Source: a virus. From it: a stretch of 64,000 nt of DNA. The position numbers were made by a program, and so were the translations under genes. Where the stretch lies: positions 35,489 through 99,488 of the IMG/VR virus record IMGVR_UViG_3300032296_002019; one strand, 5' to 3'. Of this stretch, positions 25,509-34,416 are shown piece by piece. The first letter of the stretch is position 1, and every line of letters starts with the position of its first letter. The notes beneath the pieces were generated by a model. That model had not been told where the DNA came from. It worked only from the letters and a program-made list of their open reading frames with translations, and did no database searches.

Positions 25509-25682
25509 TTATTGTTTTACTTCCAAATTTTTATTTCCTTTTACCCATTTTGGAATATAAGGACATTCTTTGCATTTAGCACCGCAACAAACCATTCTTC
25601 GAGAAAGGTAGAGAGCGGTGAATACTATGTACCCAGTCCGCTCATCTATGTAGTAATCTTTACCTTCCTCTAAGTTCTTCAT
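25509..25682 (-). CDS. DUF5522-like cysteine-rich protein
   Basis: The ATG at 25682 overlaps the stop of the ribonucleotide reductase gene (TAATG). The 57-residue product (MKNLEEGKDYYIDERTGYIV) carries VFTALYLSRRMVCCGAKCKE and CPYIPKW, the CCGxxCxxCPY pattern of DUF5522, small proteins known mostly from Bacteroidota. The cysteines probably bind a metal. Its coupling to the reductase suggests a linked role, perhaps metal or redox related, which is inference. Confidence 0.75.
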   Translation of the reverse strand: MKNLEEGKDYYIDERTGYIVFTALYLSRRMVCCGAKCKECPYIPKWVKGNKNLEVKQ

Positions 25683-27532
25683 TATTCCACAGCACAGGCA
25701 CCTCCAGCACAAGCTGCTATGGCACCAAAATTAACAGTGTCATCTTCTTCTACAACATTAGTCAAATCAATAGAAGTAAGATGTTTTACTTTCTCTTCGT
25801 ATTGTTCTTTTGTAATGTCTTCAAAAGGAGCTTGAACATATGTGCCTCCCCAATAAGGAAGTACTGATAGTCCGTTATAGTGAGCCCTGTTTTCCCACAT
25901 CCACTTTCCTACTTCTTCCCATTCATCTTGTTTTATAGATACGGTGGCAGAAACATTGTGAGTATTATACCCGTTTCTATGACCATTTTTTATCCAATTA
26001 ACAGAGAAGTGCTTAACTCTTTCTAAAAGTTCAATAGGAGTTTCTGATCTCAGGATTGAGTTTTCTGGGGATTTGATAGGAATCCTAACACACAAAGTAT
26101 CATGAGATCTCAATTGATCATCTTCACAAATCTCTGGATGGTTCTGCATAAGATACTTTGCAACATCTTCTGATTTGTTGAATCTAACAGTTCTAAGATA
26201 GTAGTCATTATGCCAAGCATGGATGCCTGAAGAGGTTCCTAATACGCAAGAAGTTGTTCCTGAAGGCTTAATACAAGTTACACGAGCTGCCTTATTCACA
26301 CCAATCTCTTCAGCATAGAACGCATTTACCTCTTTAGCTAAATCTGCTGCCTTTTTAAGATCATACTTCAAGATCTCACCACTTCCTATTCCAGTCATTC
26401 CAATTCCTAACAAAGCATCTTTTTCTGTAGTTTTCTGCCAGATAGAACGGAGATAGTGAAAATCAGTGAATGAAGCCTGTAGAGTTCCGAAGAATGAAGC
26501 CACTCTTACACGCTCCATAAGATCATCTTCATCTACTACATCGGACACATTTACCTCACAAAGATTACAGAATTGGTAAGGCTTAAGGGCGATTTCACAG
26601 CAAGGGTTAGTTCCCCACTCAGCATTCTTAGTCCAATAGAAACCAGGTTCTCCAGAATTACTAAGTTCTACTTTCTTCCACAAAGCTTTAAACTCTTCTT
26701 CACTTATTTGACCTCTTTCCAATACTGCAGAGTTATTAGCCCTTCCCCTTTGTTCATTAAGTTCCCACCAATTACCAAACTTACAAGTAAGCATGTCTTC
26801 ATCATCATGGCTAAACAAAGCAATCATAGCAGCTCTTCTGATACCACCTGATAGTACGCTATTAGCAATGTGACACATAATATCGTGTACTTCTAGGGTT
26901 GAAAGCTTTTCTCCGTTGTGTTTACGTTCAAGAATAGATTCTATATGAAATAAACAAACCTTAAGTGGTTCGGGACCAGGCGCTTTACCTCCAGCTGTAA
27001 TAAGTCTAGCTCCCTTAGGACGAATATCTCTAAAATCAAAAATAGGTTTAGGACCTTTTCCAAAATAGGATTTCATTAAAACTTTTACTGCATCAGCCCA
27101 TCCTATAATGCTATCTTGGATAAGAAATCTTTTTTGCTTTGTTGGTTTGATTATCTCAGGTAGCTTCTCAACATGTTGAAACTGAACGGAATATCCAACT
27201 CCTGTTCCTCCTAACAAAAGAAACATAGATTCAGAAAAACAATGAATGCTATCCATTGGAAGGTAGCAACAGTTGTATATCCTGGCATTGTTTACTTCTG
27301 CAGCTGCACCTGCAAACTGCAAGGCTCTCATAGAAGGAAGAACCTTTTTTTGCCTTATAAATTCGGCATTTTCAATTATTTCCTTTCTCAGTTTAGGAAA
27401 TTTCTGCATCATCATTACTTCGTATCTAGTAACAATTTCATCCCACGTTTCCCTTCTTTTTACTTCTGGTAAATACTTTGAATACTTAGAGAAAATGGTA
27501 ATCTGACTTAAGATTTCTGATCCTAATTCCAT
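25682..27532 (-). CDS. nrdJ: Adenosylcobalamin-dependent (class II) ribonucleotide reductase
   Basis: 616 residues. VLPSMRALQFAGAAAE, ARIYNCCYLPMDS, LLGGTGVGYSVQF, the active-site segment NPCCEIALKPYQFCNLCEVN (near residue 311), VTCIKPSGTTSCVLG and a C-terminal cysteine pair (ACAGGACAVE) match monomeric class II reductases of the RTPR type. The enzyme makes deoxyribonucleotides with vitamin B12 coenzyme, independently of oxygen. It is shorter than many bacterial NrdJ proteins. It has its own host-like promoter. Confidence 0.95.
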   Translation of the reverse strand: MELGSEILSQITIFSKYSKYLPEVKRRETWDEIVTRYEVMMMQKFPKLRKEIIENAEFIRQKKVLPSMRALQFAGAAAEVNNARIYNCCYLPMDSIHCFSESMFLLLGGTGVGYSVQFQHVEKLPEIIKPTKQKRFLIQDSIIGWADAVKVLMKSYFGKGPKPIFDFRDIRPKGARLITAGGKAPGPEPLKVCLFHIESILERKHNGEKLSTLEVHDIMCHIANSVLSGGIRRAAMIALFSHDDEDMLTCKFGNWWELNEQRGRANNSAVLERGQISEEEFKALWKKVELSNSGEPGFYWTKNAEWGTNPCCEIALKPYQFCNLCEVNVSDVVDEDDLMERVRVASFFGTLQASFTDFHYLRSIWQKTTEKDALLGIGMTGIGSGEILKYDLKKAADLAKEVNAFYAEEIGVNKAARVTCIKPSGTTSCVLGTSSGIHAWHNDYYLRTVRFNKSEDVAKYLMQNHPEICEDDQLRSHDTLCVRIPIKSPENSILRSETPIELLERVKHFSVNWIKNGHRNGYNTHNVSATVSIKQDEWEEVGKWMWENRAHYNGLSVLPYWGGTYVQAPFEDITKEQYEEKVKHLTSIDLTNVVEEDDTVNFGAIAACAGGACAVE

Positions 27533-27560
27533 GGCTTTTTTAATTAAATTTTTAAGAAGA

Positions 27561-27589
27561 CAAAAATAAATACTGTATATATAACCAAA
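27561..27589 (-). promoter_or_regulatory. Bacteroidota-type -33/-7 promoter for nrdJ
   Basis: Sense strand: TTTG (27589-27586), 17-nt spacer, TATTTTTG (27568-27561), matching the TTTG / TAnnTTTG consensus read by the Bacteroidota primary sigma factor. The predicted start near 27555 leaves a leader of about 20 nt. This suggests early transcription by host RNA polymerase. Confidence 0.7.
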
Positions 27590-27641
27590 AAAAAGTTTAA
27601 TTGCTCTGCTTTTTTTTAGTTAGGACTCTATGCTTATAAAA

Positions 27642-28994
27642 TTAATTCCTGCTGAACTTTTTCTTAAGCATTGATATATCATCCGAACTAAAATCTCCCT
27701 TCCCTCCATCTTCTTGACTTTCAGATTCTTCGTCATAAAGATCTTCTGATACATCGATAAAGCCTTTGTTTAGGTCTATTTTTGCAGAATATGTCATGCC
27801 GTCTGGGCCTAGCCTAGATTTCATTATATGGAAACGACCTGTACCGTTTATTTTATCTTTACGTCTCCTAGATAAGGAAACGCTAAAGTCTGCTATCATC
27901 ATTTTTTGAAAGCTTCCGGCTACCTTGTCTCCCTCAATAATCTCATCCTTGGCTCCCATCCTGTTAATCTGGGAAGGACAAACAAAAGGAATCTTTAGAT
28001 CCTTCGCCATACCTTTCAGATCTGTATAGATGTCATCGAGTTCCTCCTTAGCCTCTTTTCTTATCTTTCTAGGCTTTAAAAGATCCGGGTAATCTATTAT
28101 TATCAAATCTGGGATGAAGTCGCTATTGGCTTCTAATTGCTTTATATGCGATTCTATAGTATCCAAAGAAGCCCTACCTGGGGAGTATTCCTTGATTATT
28201 ATTCTGCCTTTTAGGTTTTTTACTGCCGTTTCCACTTCTTTCCTGTGAAACTTCAGCATCTTAACCTCTACTCCGGTAAGTATAGAATCTATTTTTTTAC
28301 CTACATACTTCTCATCCAACTCTAAAGTATAGTATACAACATTGTATCCATTCTTAATACAATGGGAAGCTATGTTACAAACAACAGTAGATTTACCGAT
28401 ACCAGGAGGTGCAAACAATAGCATAAGATTACTTCCACCAATTCCACCATCTGTTATATCATTAAAGACTTTCCAAGGAAAAGGAATCTTCCTATCCTCT
28501 TCTTCCCTAAACCTACTCTCTACATCCTTATGATACTCGTGTCCTATATTCTTTTCATTCCCTGCTTTCAATGCCTCATCGATCATTTTCCTGATTCCCT
28601 CAAACTCTCCGCCATTTAAAAGATCTACGGAAGCCAGAAGTGCTTCTTTTAGTTTCTGGTTTTTACAGAAATTAAAAAACTCTTCTTTTACATACTCCAC
28701 ATCATCCTGGGTAGCAGTATATGCCTGTTTTAACTCTTCTTTGATGGATAGCTGCAACACTTCGTTCTTCTCTTTCTTAAGTTCTATTTTTAGAACTTCC
28801 ATAGTAGGATACGTATGGTACTTGCCATAATAATCTAATATGGTTTTTATAATCCACTTATGTGCAGGAGACTCAAAATAATCTGCAGTTATAACGTCTG
28901 CTATATTCTGTAGAAAAATTTTATCATTAAGTAAAGAGTATAAAACTTTTATCTGGAACCCATGTCCATACTGATTCAATCTGTTAGCTGTCAT
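27642..28994 (-). CDS. DnaB-like replicative helicase
   Basis: 450 residues. A short N-terminal helical domain (residues 10-140) precedes a RecA-fold ATPase with Walker A APPGIGKST (residues 195-203), the Walker B strand LIIIDYPDLL (Asp301) and VPFVCPSQINRMGAK-type helicase motif H3. T4 gp41/DnaB-family helicases unwind the fork 5' to 3'. It follows the exonuclease gene by 6 nt. No primase is visible nearby. Confidence 0.92.
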   Translation of the reverse strand: MTANRLNQYGHGFQIKVLYSLLNDKIFLQNIADVITADYFESPAHKWIIKTILDYYGKYHTYPTMEVLKIELKKEKNEVLQLSIKEELKQAYTATQDDVEYVKEEFFNFCKNQKLKEALLASVDLLNGGEFEGIRKMIDEALKAGNEKNIGHEYHKDVESRFREEEDRKIPFPWKVFNDITDGGIGGSNLMLLFAPPGIGKSTVVCNIASHCIKNGYNVVYYTLELDEKYVGKKIDSILTGVEVKMLKFHRKEVETAVKNLKGRIIIKEYSPGRASLDTIESHIKQLEANSDFIPDLIIIDYPDLLKPRKIRKEAKEELDDIYTDLKGMAKDLKIPFVCPSQINRMGAKDEIIEGDKVAGSFQKMMIADFSVSLSRRRKDKINGTGRFHIMKSRLGPDGMTYSAKIDLNKGFIDVSEDLYDEESESQEDGGKGDFSSDDISMLKKKFSRN

Positions 28995-29000
28995 AACTTA

Positions 29001-30041
29001 TTAATAATTGTTCAATGTTGAAAATATATTAGTCCACATATCAAGATTTGGAATAGAGTCTCCCATTTTATCTTGATGATATAACTTCATAAAATCAAAC
29101 TTTTTAAGAATAGGCGGCTTCGTATGATAACTGTTTAGGATATCCAAAGATAACTCTTCTGATATATTAGGTTCTTTAATGTTCATTATTTTGTAAAAAA
29201 TTTCTACTTGCTTTTGAACATTCAAAATCCTTTGATATAAAACAGATTTCTTGGGCGGATTAGAGCAGACCTCATAAATGTCCTCTAATGTTTTCCTTTC
29301 CGGCTTAGATAAAAATTCAAAGAGTTTCACAGCAGTCTTATCTCCTACACCATTAACTCCAGGAACATTATCTGAGGTGTCTCCTACTAAAGCTTTATAC
29401 AGAAGAAAATTATCTGGGTGTATTCCGAAATCATCCACGACGTTTTGTATTCCATATATTTTTTTCTTAGTAGGACTAAAAACATTTACTCTATCATTTA
29501 CAAGCTGCATAAAATCATTGTCAGACGACATTACAAAAACTTTAGAATCATCATAAGTTTTGTAGATCTGACCGCATAAATACCCAATTACATCATCAGC
29601 TTCCAATTTATCAAAGGACATTAAAGTAACAGGCAGATACTGAAGATAATCTATTAACCTTGTTATTTGGTTATATTGAGCATCTTCTTCTTCATTTTTA
29701 TTTTGGAAGGACTTATAGTTCATGATCCTTCCTGTATCTCTGTTTGCTTTATACTGACTGTAAAGATATTTCCTGTTTACCGACCCGCCTTCACCGTCAA
29801 AGACAATTACTACGCGAGTCGGTGTTAACAGTTTGATTGCATGCCCAAGAGACTTAAGAAACCCCACCAAACCTCCTATGTCCACTCCCACTATGTTAAC
29901 TCTGTTAACAACAGCAAAGCTTCTAAGGAATGTGTTCATTCCATCTATAATAAGAACTTTGCTATTCCAGTGTAGGTTAGGTGTTTTTTCTTCTTTGTTT
30001 ATTTTAGAAAAAATATCTAATAGCCTATCTTTATTCATCAC
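29001..30041 (-). CDS. 5'-3' exonuclease / flap nuclease (T4 RNase H-like)
   Basis: 346 residues. The PIN/FEN-type acidic residues lie in LIIDGMNTFLR (Asp33), IVFDGEGGSVNRK (Asp82), KLEADDVIGYL (residues 147-150), MSSDNDFMQLV (Asp174, Asp176) and GDTSDNVPGVNGVGDKTA (Asp221, Asp224, with the helix-hairpin-helix). It removes RNA primers and flaps during replication, supplying the domain missing from the phage polymerase. It overlaps the uvsX-like gene by 11 nt. Confidence 0.93.
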   Translation of the reverse strand: MMNKDRLLDIFSKINKEEKTPNLHWNSKVLIIDGMNTFLRSFAVVNRVNIVGVDIGGLVGFLKSLGHAIKLLTPTRVVIVFDGEGGSVNRKYLYSQYKANRDTGRIMNYKSFQNKNEEEDAQYNQITRLIDYLQYLPVTLMSFDKLEADDVIGYLCGQIYKTYDDSKVFVMSSDNDFMQLVNDRVNVFSPTKKKIYGIQNVVDDFGIHPDNFLLYKALVGDTSDNVPGVNGVGDKTAVKLFEFLSKPERKTLEDIYEVCSNPPKKSVLYQRILNVQKQVEIFYKIMNIKEPNISEELSLDILNSYHTKPPILKKFDFMKLYHQDKMGDSIPNLDMWTNIFSTLNNY

Positions 30042-31107
30042 CAGATGTGTTATCTACTACGCTGCCATTATCTTCTTCCTCAATCACGTCATAATCATCA
30101 CTGCCTAAGATCTTCAACCACTCTGCTGAGTGTTCTTTCTTATAGGCATCAATGTACTTTTTATCATCAACGATAAATCCATGAGGAGTAGCAATAATTT
30201 TACCTGTAGTAGTTACACCATTAATATGATTCTTATCTACTGAGATTTTTGTTCTCTTTGCAAACTCAACGTCTTTGCCATTCTTGGTAGCTTTGATTTT
30301 ATTCGTACCAGCTCCGGTAGCATTACCAAAAGTTACAACTAGGGTAGAATCTAGAAACATAGTATTTCCTCCTTTGTTTTTCAACTTGGGCAGCTCTCCG
30401 TATACAGAAGGTTTTTCTACCCACACTTTATTTACTACAATAAGAGTGTTTGTATACTGAGAATTTTCTTTCCTAGACCTGGTTATTCTTTGGTTTACAA
30501 AGTTACCAAACTGAACAGACATTGCTCCTGCATTCCATTCATTGTTGTTCTTATTAGATTCAACAGACATTTTACATGGGATAGATCCTACTGAATCCCA
30601 TAGAAATACTAGATCTACTGGTAGATTTCCTTTCTCTTGTTCATCTAGCAAATCCATTATAAACCCAGCAACATCTTCAATAGTAGACAAATGATCTCTA
30701 TCCACATAGATAAAATTGCCTCCGTAAGAAACTTCCCCTGTCTCCTTATCAACTGTCTCGTTCACTTGGAATCCCATAATCTTTGCGTGATTCCAATCCC
30801 ATTTCATCTCTGTGATAATGAATACAGGAAGCTTTCCTAACTTTTGAACATTAATAGCTGCTTCAATCATAGCAGTAGTCTTTCCGGTATCACTATGGCC
30901 ACGGAATGTAATTACATGTCCATGAGGAATGCCAGGTAAACTAATAGCTTCTTGGAAAGCATCGGACAAAGGAATCCATTCTTGCTTTTTGAAAGCTACG
31001 TTCTGCGTAAGGTTCTTAGATTTTTTAAAGTTCTCTAAGTTAAAAGACGCATTTCTACTAAGGGCATCTCCAACAGCGCCCTTTATATTTTTCTTTTTTT
31101 CCGACAT
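30031..31107 (-). CDS. RecA/UvsX-family recombinase
   Basis: 358 residues. Walker A GHSDTGKTT (residues 70-78), the strand VDLVFLWDSVGSIP (Asp171) and the later VNQRITRSRKENSQYTNTLI loop are RecA-like. The size and divergent Walker A resemble T4 UvsX. It promotes strand exchange for recombination-dependent replication. It lies between SSB and the exonuclease. The acidic C-terminus (DDYDVIEEEDNG) is common in such proteins. Confidence 0.93.
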   Translation of the reverse strand: MSEKKKNIKGAVGDALSRNASFNLENFKKSKNLTQNVAFKKQEWIPLSDAFQEAISLPGIPHGHVITFRGHSDTGKTTAMIEAAINVQKLGKLPVFIITEMKWDWNHAKIMGFQVNETVDKETGEVSYGGNFIYVDRDHLSTIEDVAGFIMDLLDEQEKGNLPVDLVFLWDSVGSIPCKMSVESNKNNNEWNAGAMSVQFGNFVNQRITRSRKENSQYTNTLIVVNKVWVEKPSVYGELPKLKNKGGNTMFLDSTLVVTFGNATGAGTNKIKATKNGKDVEFAKRTKISVDKNHINGVTTTGKIIATPHGFIVDDKKYIDAYKKEHSAEWLKILGSDDYDVIEEEDNGSVVDNTSGDE

Positions 31108-31116
31108 AGATTAAGT

Positions 31117-31977
31117 TTAATTTTCGTCTCCGAAAAGATCATCAAATTTAGAAGCTACCGTACTTGTTTTATTTCCTACTACAGGAGTTGCTTGTTGATA
31201 AGGTCCTTCAAATGGAGGAGTATCATCATCTTCTGTTGCGGTAGCGGTATCTGCTGTAGGGGCAGATACTTCCTCAGTTGTGCTTTCTTGAGGATTGATA
31301 TAATCGTGAAGCATCTTCTTAATCTCATCATAAGAATACTTCTTATAGATCTCAGTAATTTCTTTTTGATTTTCCAGAACTTTTTTAACTAGTTCAGCAT
31401 CTTCAGAAATAGCAGAGATGTTTCTTTTAGGAGTAACGTTTACTGCAATGTAGTTTACGTCTCTTTTACCGATTTTAATAACATCATTGTATCCTTCTAC
31501 AGTAATATCGGTACCTTGAGTTACATCATCGATAGATCCAAAATCTTCGTCAGCCATAATGCTAAGAAGCTTTTCGTATGTGGTTTTATTAAACTCCCAC
31601 AATCTAGCTCCCATACCTTCTTCGCCACGAACTAGAACTTGAGCAAAGTACTTAGTACGGGGTCTGAGTTTACGAGCCAACTCTTTGCTTTCTTCTGTAT
31701 TCTCATCATACAGTTCTTTCATAAGTTGAACTACTGGATCTTTCTCTCCAAAGTTTTCAAGACTGTAAACATTCTTTTTGAAGATGTTGTACTGATGGAA
31801 ACTTACTTCTGCGAATGGGAAGTCCTTGTTTGTTTTCCTGGGGAGAATTCTGACTACTTGTTTTCCCAATTTTGGTTTCCAGAAAATTGTAGTGTAGTCG
31901 ATCTTTTCAAATGCAGAGCTTGAGTTTTTAGACTGCAGCTTATTCAGTCTTTCTTTGATCAAATCAATCTTGGACAT
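31117..31977 (-). CDS. Single-stranded DNA-binding protein (T4 gp32-like)
   Basis: 286 residues. The core (IFWKPKLGKQVVRILPRK, FAEVSFHQYNI, KYFAQVLVRGEEGMGARLWE) matches the gp32 OB-fold family, and the C-terminus is acidic and ends DDLFGDEN, as needed for recruiting replication partners. The zinc-knuckle cysteines of T4 gp32 are not apparent. It is followed by the recombinase gene. Confidence 0.92.
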   Translation of the reverse strand: MSKIDLIKERLNKLQSKNSSSAFEKIDYTTIFWKPKLGKQVVRILPRKTNKDFPFAEVSFHQYNIFKKNVYSLENFGEKDPVVQLMKELYDENTEESKELARKLRPRTKYFAQVLVRGEEGMGARLWEFNKTTYEKLLSIMADEDFGSIDDVTQGTDITVEGYNDVIKIGKRDVNYIAVNVTPKRNISAISEDAELVKKVLENQKEITEIYKKYSYDEIKKMLHDYINPQESTTEEVSAPTADTATATEDDDTPPFEGPYQQATPVVGNKTSTVASKFDDLFGDEN

Positions 31978-32010
31978 AACTTGTTTTTTTTAAGTGAATA
32001 ACAAAGATAA

Positions 32011-32030
32011 AAATTGCAGGTTATCCTGCA
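32011..32030 (-). terminator. Terminator between hypothetical gene and SSB
   Basis: Sense TGCAGG, loop ATAA, CCTGCA, then ATTTTT (32030-32011). It ends transcription of the gene at 32040-32480 just before the SSB gene, so SSB should have its own start site between 32010 and 31977 or rely on readthrough. Confidence 0.7.
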
Positions 32031-32039
32031 AAATATTTT

Positions 32040-32480
32040 TTAACTATTTTTTTCAACATTTACAATGTTGTGGATTTTTGTTTTGAGCTGGACAAACTGA
32101 TTGTTCTGAGTAAGTAGTATACTGTTTTCGTAATCTTTCCAATTAACTTTGTAATTGGTATCCCTTACTCCGTTGTTTAGAGATTCTATAAGTTTGTTTA
32201 GAGAGTTGATAGTATACAGAACATTGCATTCCTTCCTTCTGTGCATTAGGATTGTATTTGGTAGGATATTGTTCTTATTTATATTTTCACTATCAATATT
32301 GTATGTGCATACGTATTCGTTTTCATTATTAGTCTCTAATATGAAAATTTTTGAATAGATTATATCATATCTGCTTTTTATATCAGATATGGTGACTTGC
32401 AAGTCTTCTTTTTTCGTAAACGTGCAAAATAGCTTATTCAAGTAATCGTATGTTAAATCAAAAAAGGTTTTATTATTCAT
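32040..32480 (-). CDS. Hypothetical protein
   Basis: 146 residues, rich in asparagine and isoleucine. A helical N-terminus (FDLTYDYLNKLFCTFTKK) precedes a beta-type middle (DIIYSKIFILETNNENEYVC) and a helical end. Not recognised. It lies between the polymerase-like gene and SSB and has its own terminator. Confidence 0.65.
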   Translation of the reverse strand: MNNKTFFDLTYDYLNKLFCTFTKKEDLQVTISDIKSRYDIIYSKIFILETNNENEYVCTYNIDSENINKNNILPNTILMHRRKECNVLYTINSLNKLIESLNNGVRDTNYKVNWKDYENSILLTQNNQFVQLKTKIHNIVNVEKNS

Positions 32481-32481
32481 A

Positions 32482-32489
32482 TATAAATA
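32482..32489 (-). promoter_or_regulatory. ATATTTATA-type motif adjoining start codon
   Basis: Sense GATATTTATAT is directly followed by ATG (1-nt gap after TATTTATA). As a -10 element it would give a leaderless transcript. Confidence 0.4.
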
Positions 32490-32510
32490 TCTAATAAAAG
32501 TGCTAAAATT

Positions 32511-33848
32511 TTACAAATTTTTCATTTCTTTATAGTTCTTACCGTATTTACAAGAGGTTTTGTATCCATCTTGTTCTAAGATATTCTGTAAGTTACATAA
32601 AATACTCTTACCATCAATCTTGTCATAATCAAAAAGAAAAGAATCATAGTTGTATAAAACTAGTCTTGACTTCTTATCTTTTAAGTACTCTATTATATCC
32701 CGTAAAATTACGATATTTCTCTCTGTCTCGTAGCTTTGAAGTATAAAAGGAAGTATCTGCGTTTTAGAAATAATTCCTTTTATTTGCTTTTTAGATAGAA
32801 GACTTTCAATGTATCCTTGTTTTTTGTATAAATTCCACAGATAATCTTTAAATTCTTTTACTTTAGCAAAAAAAGGAATGTCTTTTATCTCTTCTTTTAT
32901 AGAATCTGTGTATAAAAGTTTGAAAGTCAAGCCTTTACTCTCTTCATACTGGGCTCTTGTGATATCCTTAGTTCCGAAATAGTACTTTGCTAAGTGGGTG
33001 TGAATATCATCATCCTCAAAACTATATCCGATATGATACGATAATATACGAATATGGTACGAATTGTAGTCAAATTCTATCAGAACCCCTTTGTCTGAAA
33101 CAAAAGATTGCCTACTGCCATCATTCTTATTCATAGCACTAAAATTAATGCCATTAAAGGAATTAGAAGGCCTTCCTGTAGACGTAAATAAGTTATAATT
33201 AGTGTATACTTTGTCTGATTTAACACTCATTAAAGCCTCTTTAGGGGTATAATGACTGAAAAATACGTCATTATTTATCTTTATTCCTTCTAATTCTATG
33301 TCGTGGAATACTTGTGTGGCCAAGTTTCCATACAGTTTATATCCCCTGGTTTTAAACCAGGACATGTCTATCTTAATATCAGAAACTAATTTCTCATATT
33401 TTTCGAAATGCTTACAGATAGGGACAATTTTGTTAAGATCTTCTCTGTATTCATACTTCTGATATAAAAATCTTTGAACTATTGTATTATAGGAAGACTC
33501 ATCTAATATAGTTCCTGTATGTAAAAACTTAGCTGTTTTTACGCAGTATACTCTATCTCTTCTACTTGTGAAGAAAAAAAATCTTTTAGAATCTACAGCA
33601 TATACGTTTCCCAATCTGTTGAGAATAAAGCTCTCTACGGATTCTTTAGATAAAGAAAAAGCTTCAGTATGGTCTACTGATAGTATAAATCCCATTCTTG
33701 ATCTGAATGGCTTTATATAAACTAAGGAAAGGCTTGCTATTTTGGGATGGCAGTTATCATTTGAAGGTATGACATCCACAAAACAATTTGTAAAATCGTA
33801 TTTAGAAAACTTTTCGAGCTGATCTTCAGTCTCTATGATATAGTACAT
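32511..33848 (-). CDS. Divergent family A polymerase-like protein
   Basis: 445 residues, a second Pol I-like protein. STGRPSNSFNGINFSAMNK resembles the TGR(x)SS...N segment. EFDYNSYHIRILSY (near residue 260) matches motif A, keeping Asp and Arg. KGLTFKLLY (near 308) keeps the Lys, Phe and Tyr spacing of motif B. NYDSFLFDY (near 401) has the motif C aspartate but not the usual His and Glu. The N-terminal 200 residues are too divergent to call an exonuclease. It may be a specialised polymerase or a regulatory or structural relic. It lies between tail and replication genes. Confidence 0.8.
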   Translation of the reverse strand: MYYIIETEDQLEKFSKYDFTNCFVDVIPSNDNCHPKIASLSLVYIKPFRSRMGFILSVDHTEAFSLSKESVESFILNRLGNVYAVDSKRFFFFTSRRDRVYCVKTAKFLHTGTILDESSYNTIVQRFLYQKYEYREDLNKIVPICKHFEKYEKLVSDIKIDMSWFKTRGYKLYGNLATQVFHDIELEGIKINNDVFFSHYTPKEALMSVKSDKVYTNYNLFTSTGRPSNSFNGINFSAMNKNDGSRQSFVSDKGVLIEFDYNSYHIRILSYHIGYSFEDDDIHTHLAKYYFGTKDITRAQYEESKGLTFKLLYTDSIKEEIKDIPFFAKVKEFKDYLWNLYKKQGYIESLLSKKQIKGIISKTQILPFILQSYETERNIVILRDIIEYLKDKKSRLVLYNYDSFLFDYDKIDGKSILCNLQNILEQDGYKTSCKYGKNYKEMKNL

Positions 33849-33874
33849 TTACAAAACCTTTAGACAAAAGTAGT

Positions 33875-34402
33875 CTATTTTAGGTATTGTGCAAAATTTG
33901 TAAAATAATTTTTTACGCCAGGTATTTTTGGTTCCATGGCTTCTACAGTTTTTTGATTAGTATTGACTACTCCAGGTATTGTAAAATCTTTGCTAATTTC
34001 TACATCATATAGAGGACCTGTTATTTTCCAAGAGAAAGATTCTACTACGTATAACGGATTTAACTTTGCTTTATTATAGTCATTTTTATCCACTTCCAAT
34101 ATAGTTTCAAAACCGCTATTAACTCTTTTTATCACATATCTTGTAAAAACCCCCTTTTCGTAGTCTTTATCATCTGGAGTTGGGTAATGGAACTCGTATG
34201 ACTTAGAATCTTGGGGAAGGGATTTAAAATCATATTCGGGAACCAACTCTTGTGTAGAAGCGCTATACTCTTTACCAGAAAAATATTTACCATCATTAGT
34301 AAAATAGTAATACCCTGTATAAGAAGCTTTTGTAGATTTTACAAAAAGTATTCCTCCATTTGTGTAACTTACTTCTAATATTTCTGATTTAGGATAATAC
34401 AT
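33875..34402 (-). CDS. Probable virion-associated protein
   Basis: 175 residues. Beta-rich, tyrosine-rich sequence (YYPKSEILEVSYTNGGILFV, then GYYYFTNDGKYFSGKEY). Similar small proteins with this opening occur in tail clusters of large phages, from my general knowledge. It follows the baseplate genes by 14 nt. The specific role is unknown. Confidence 0.6.
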   Translation of the reverse strand: MYYPKSEILEVSYTNGGILFVKSTKASYTGYYYFTNDGKYFSGKEYSASTQELVPEYDFKSLPQDSKSYEFHYPTPDDKDYEKGVFTRYVIKRVNSGFETILEVDKNDYNKAKLNPLYVVESFSWKITGPLYDVEISKDFTIPGVVNTNQKTVEAMEPKIPGVKNYFTNFAQYLK

Positions 34403-34416
34403 TTAATTAGATATTT

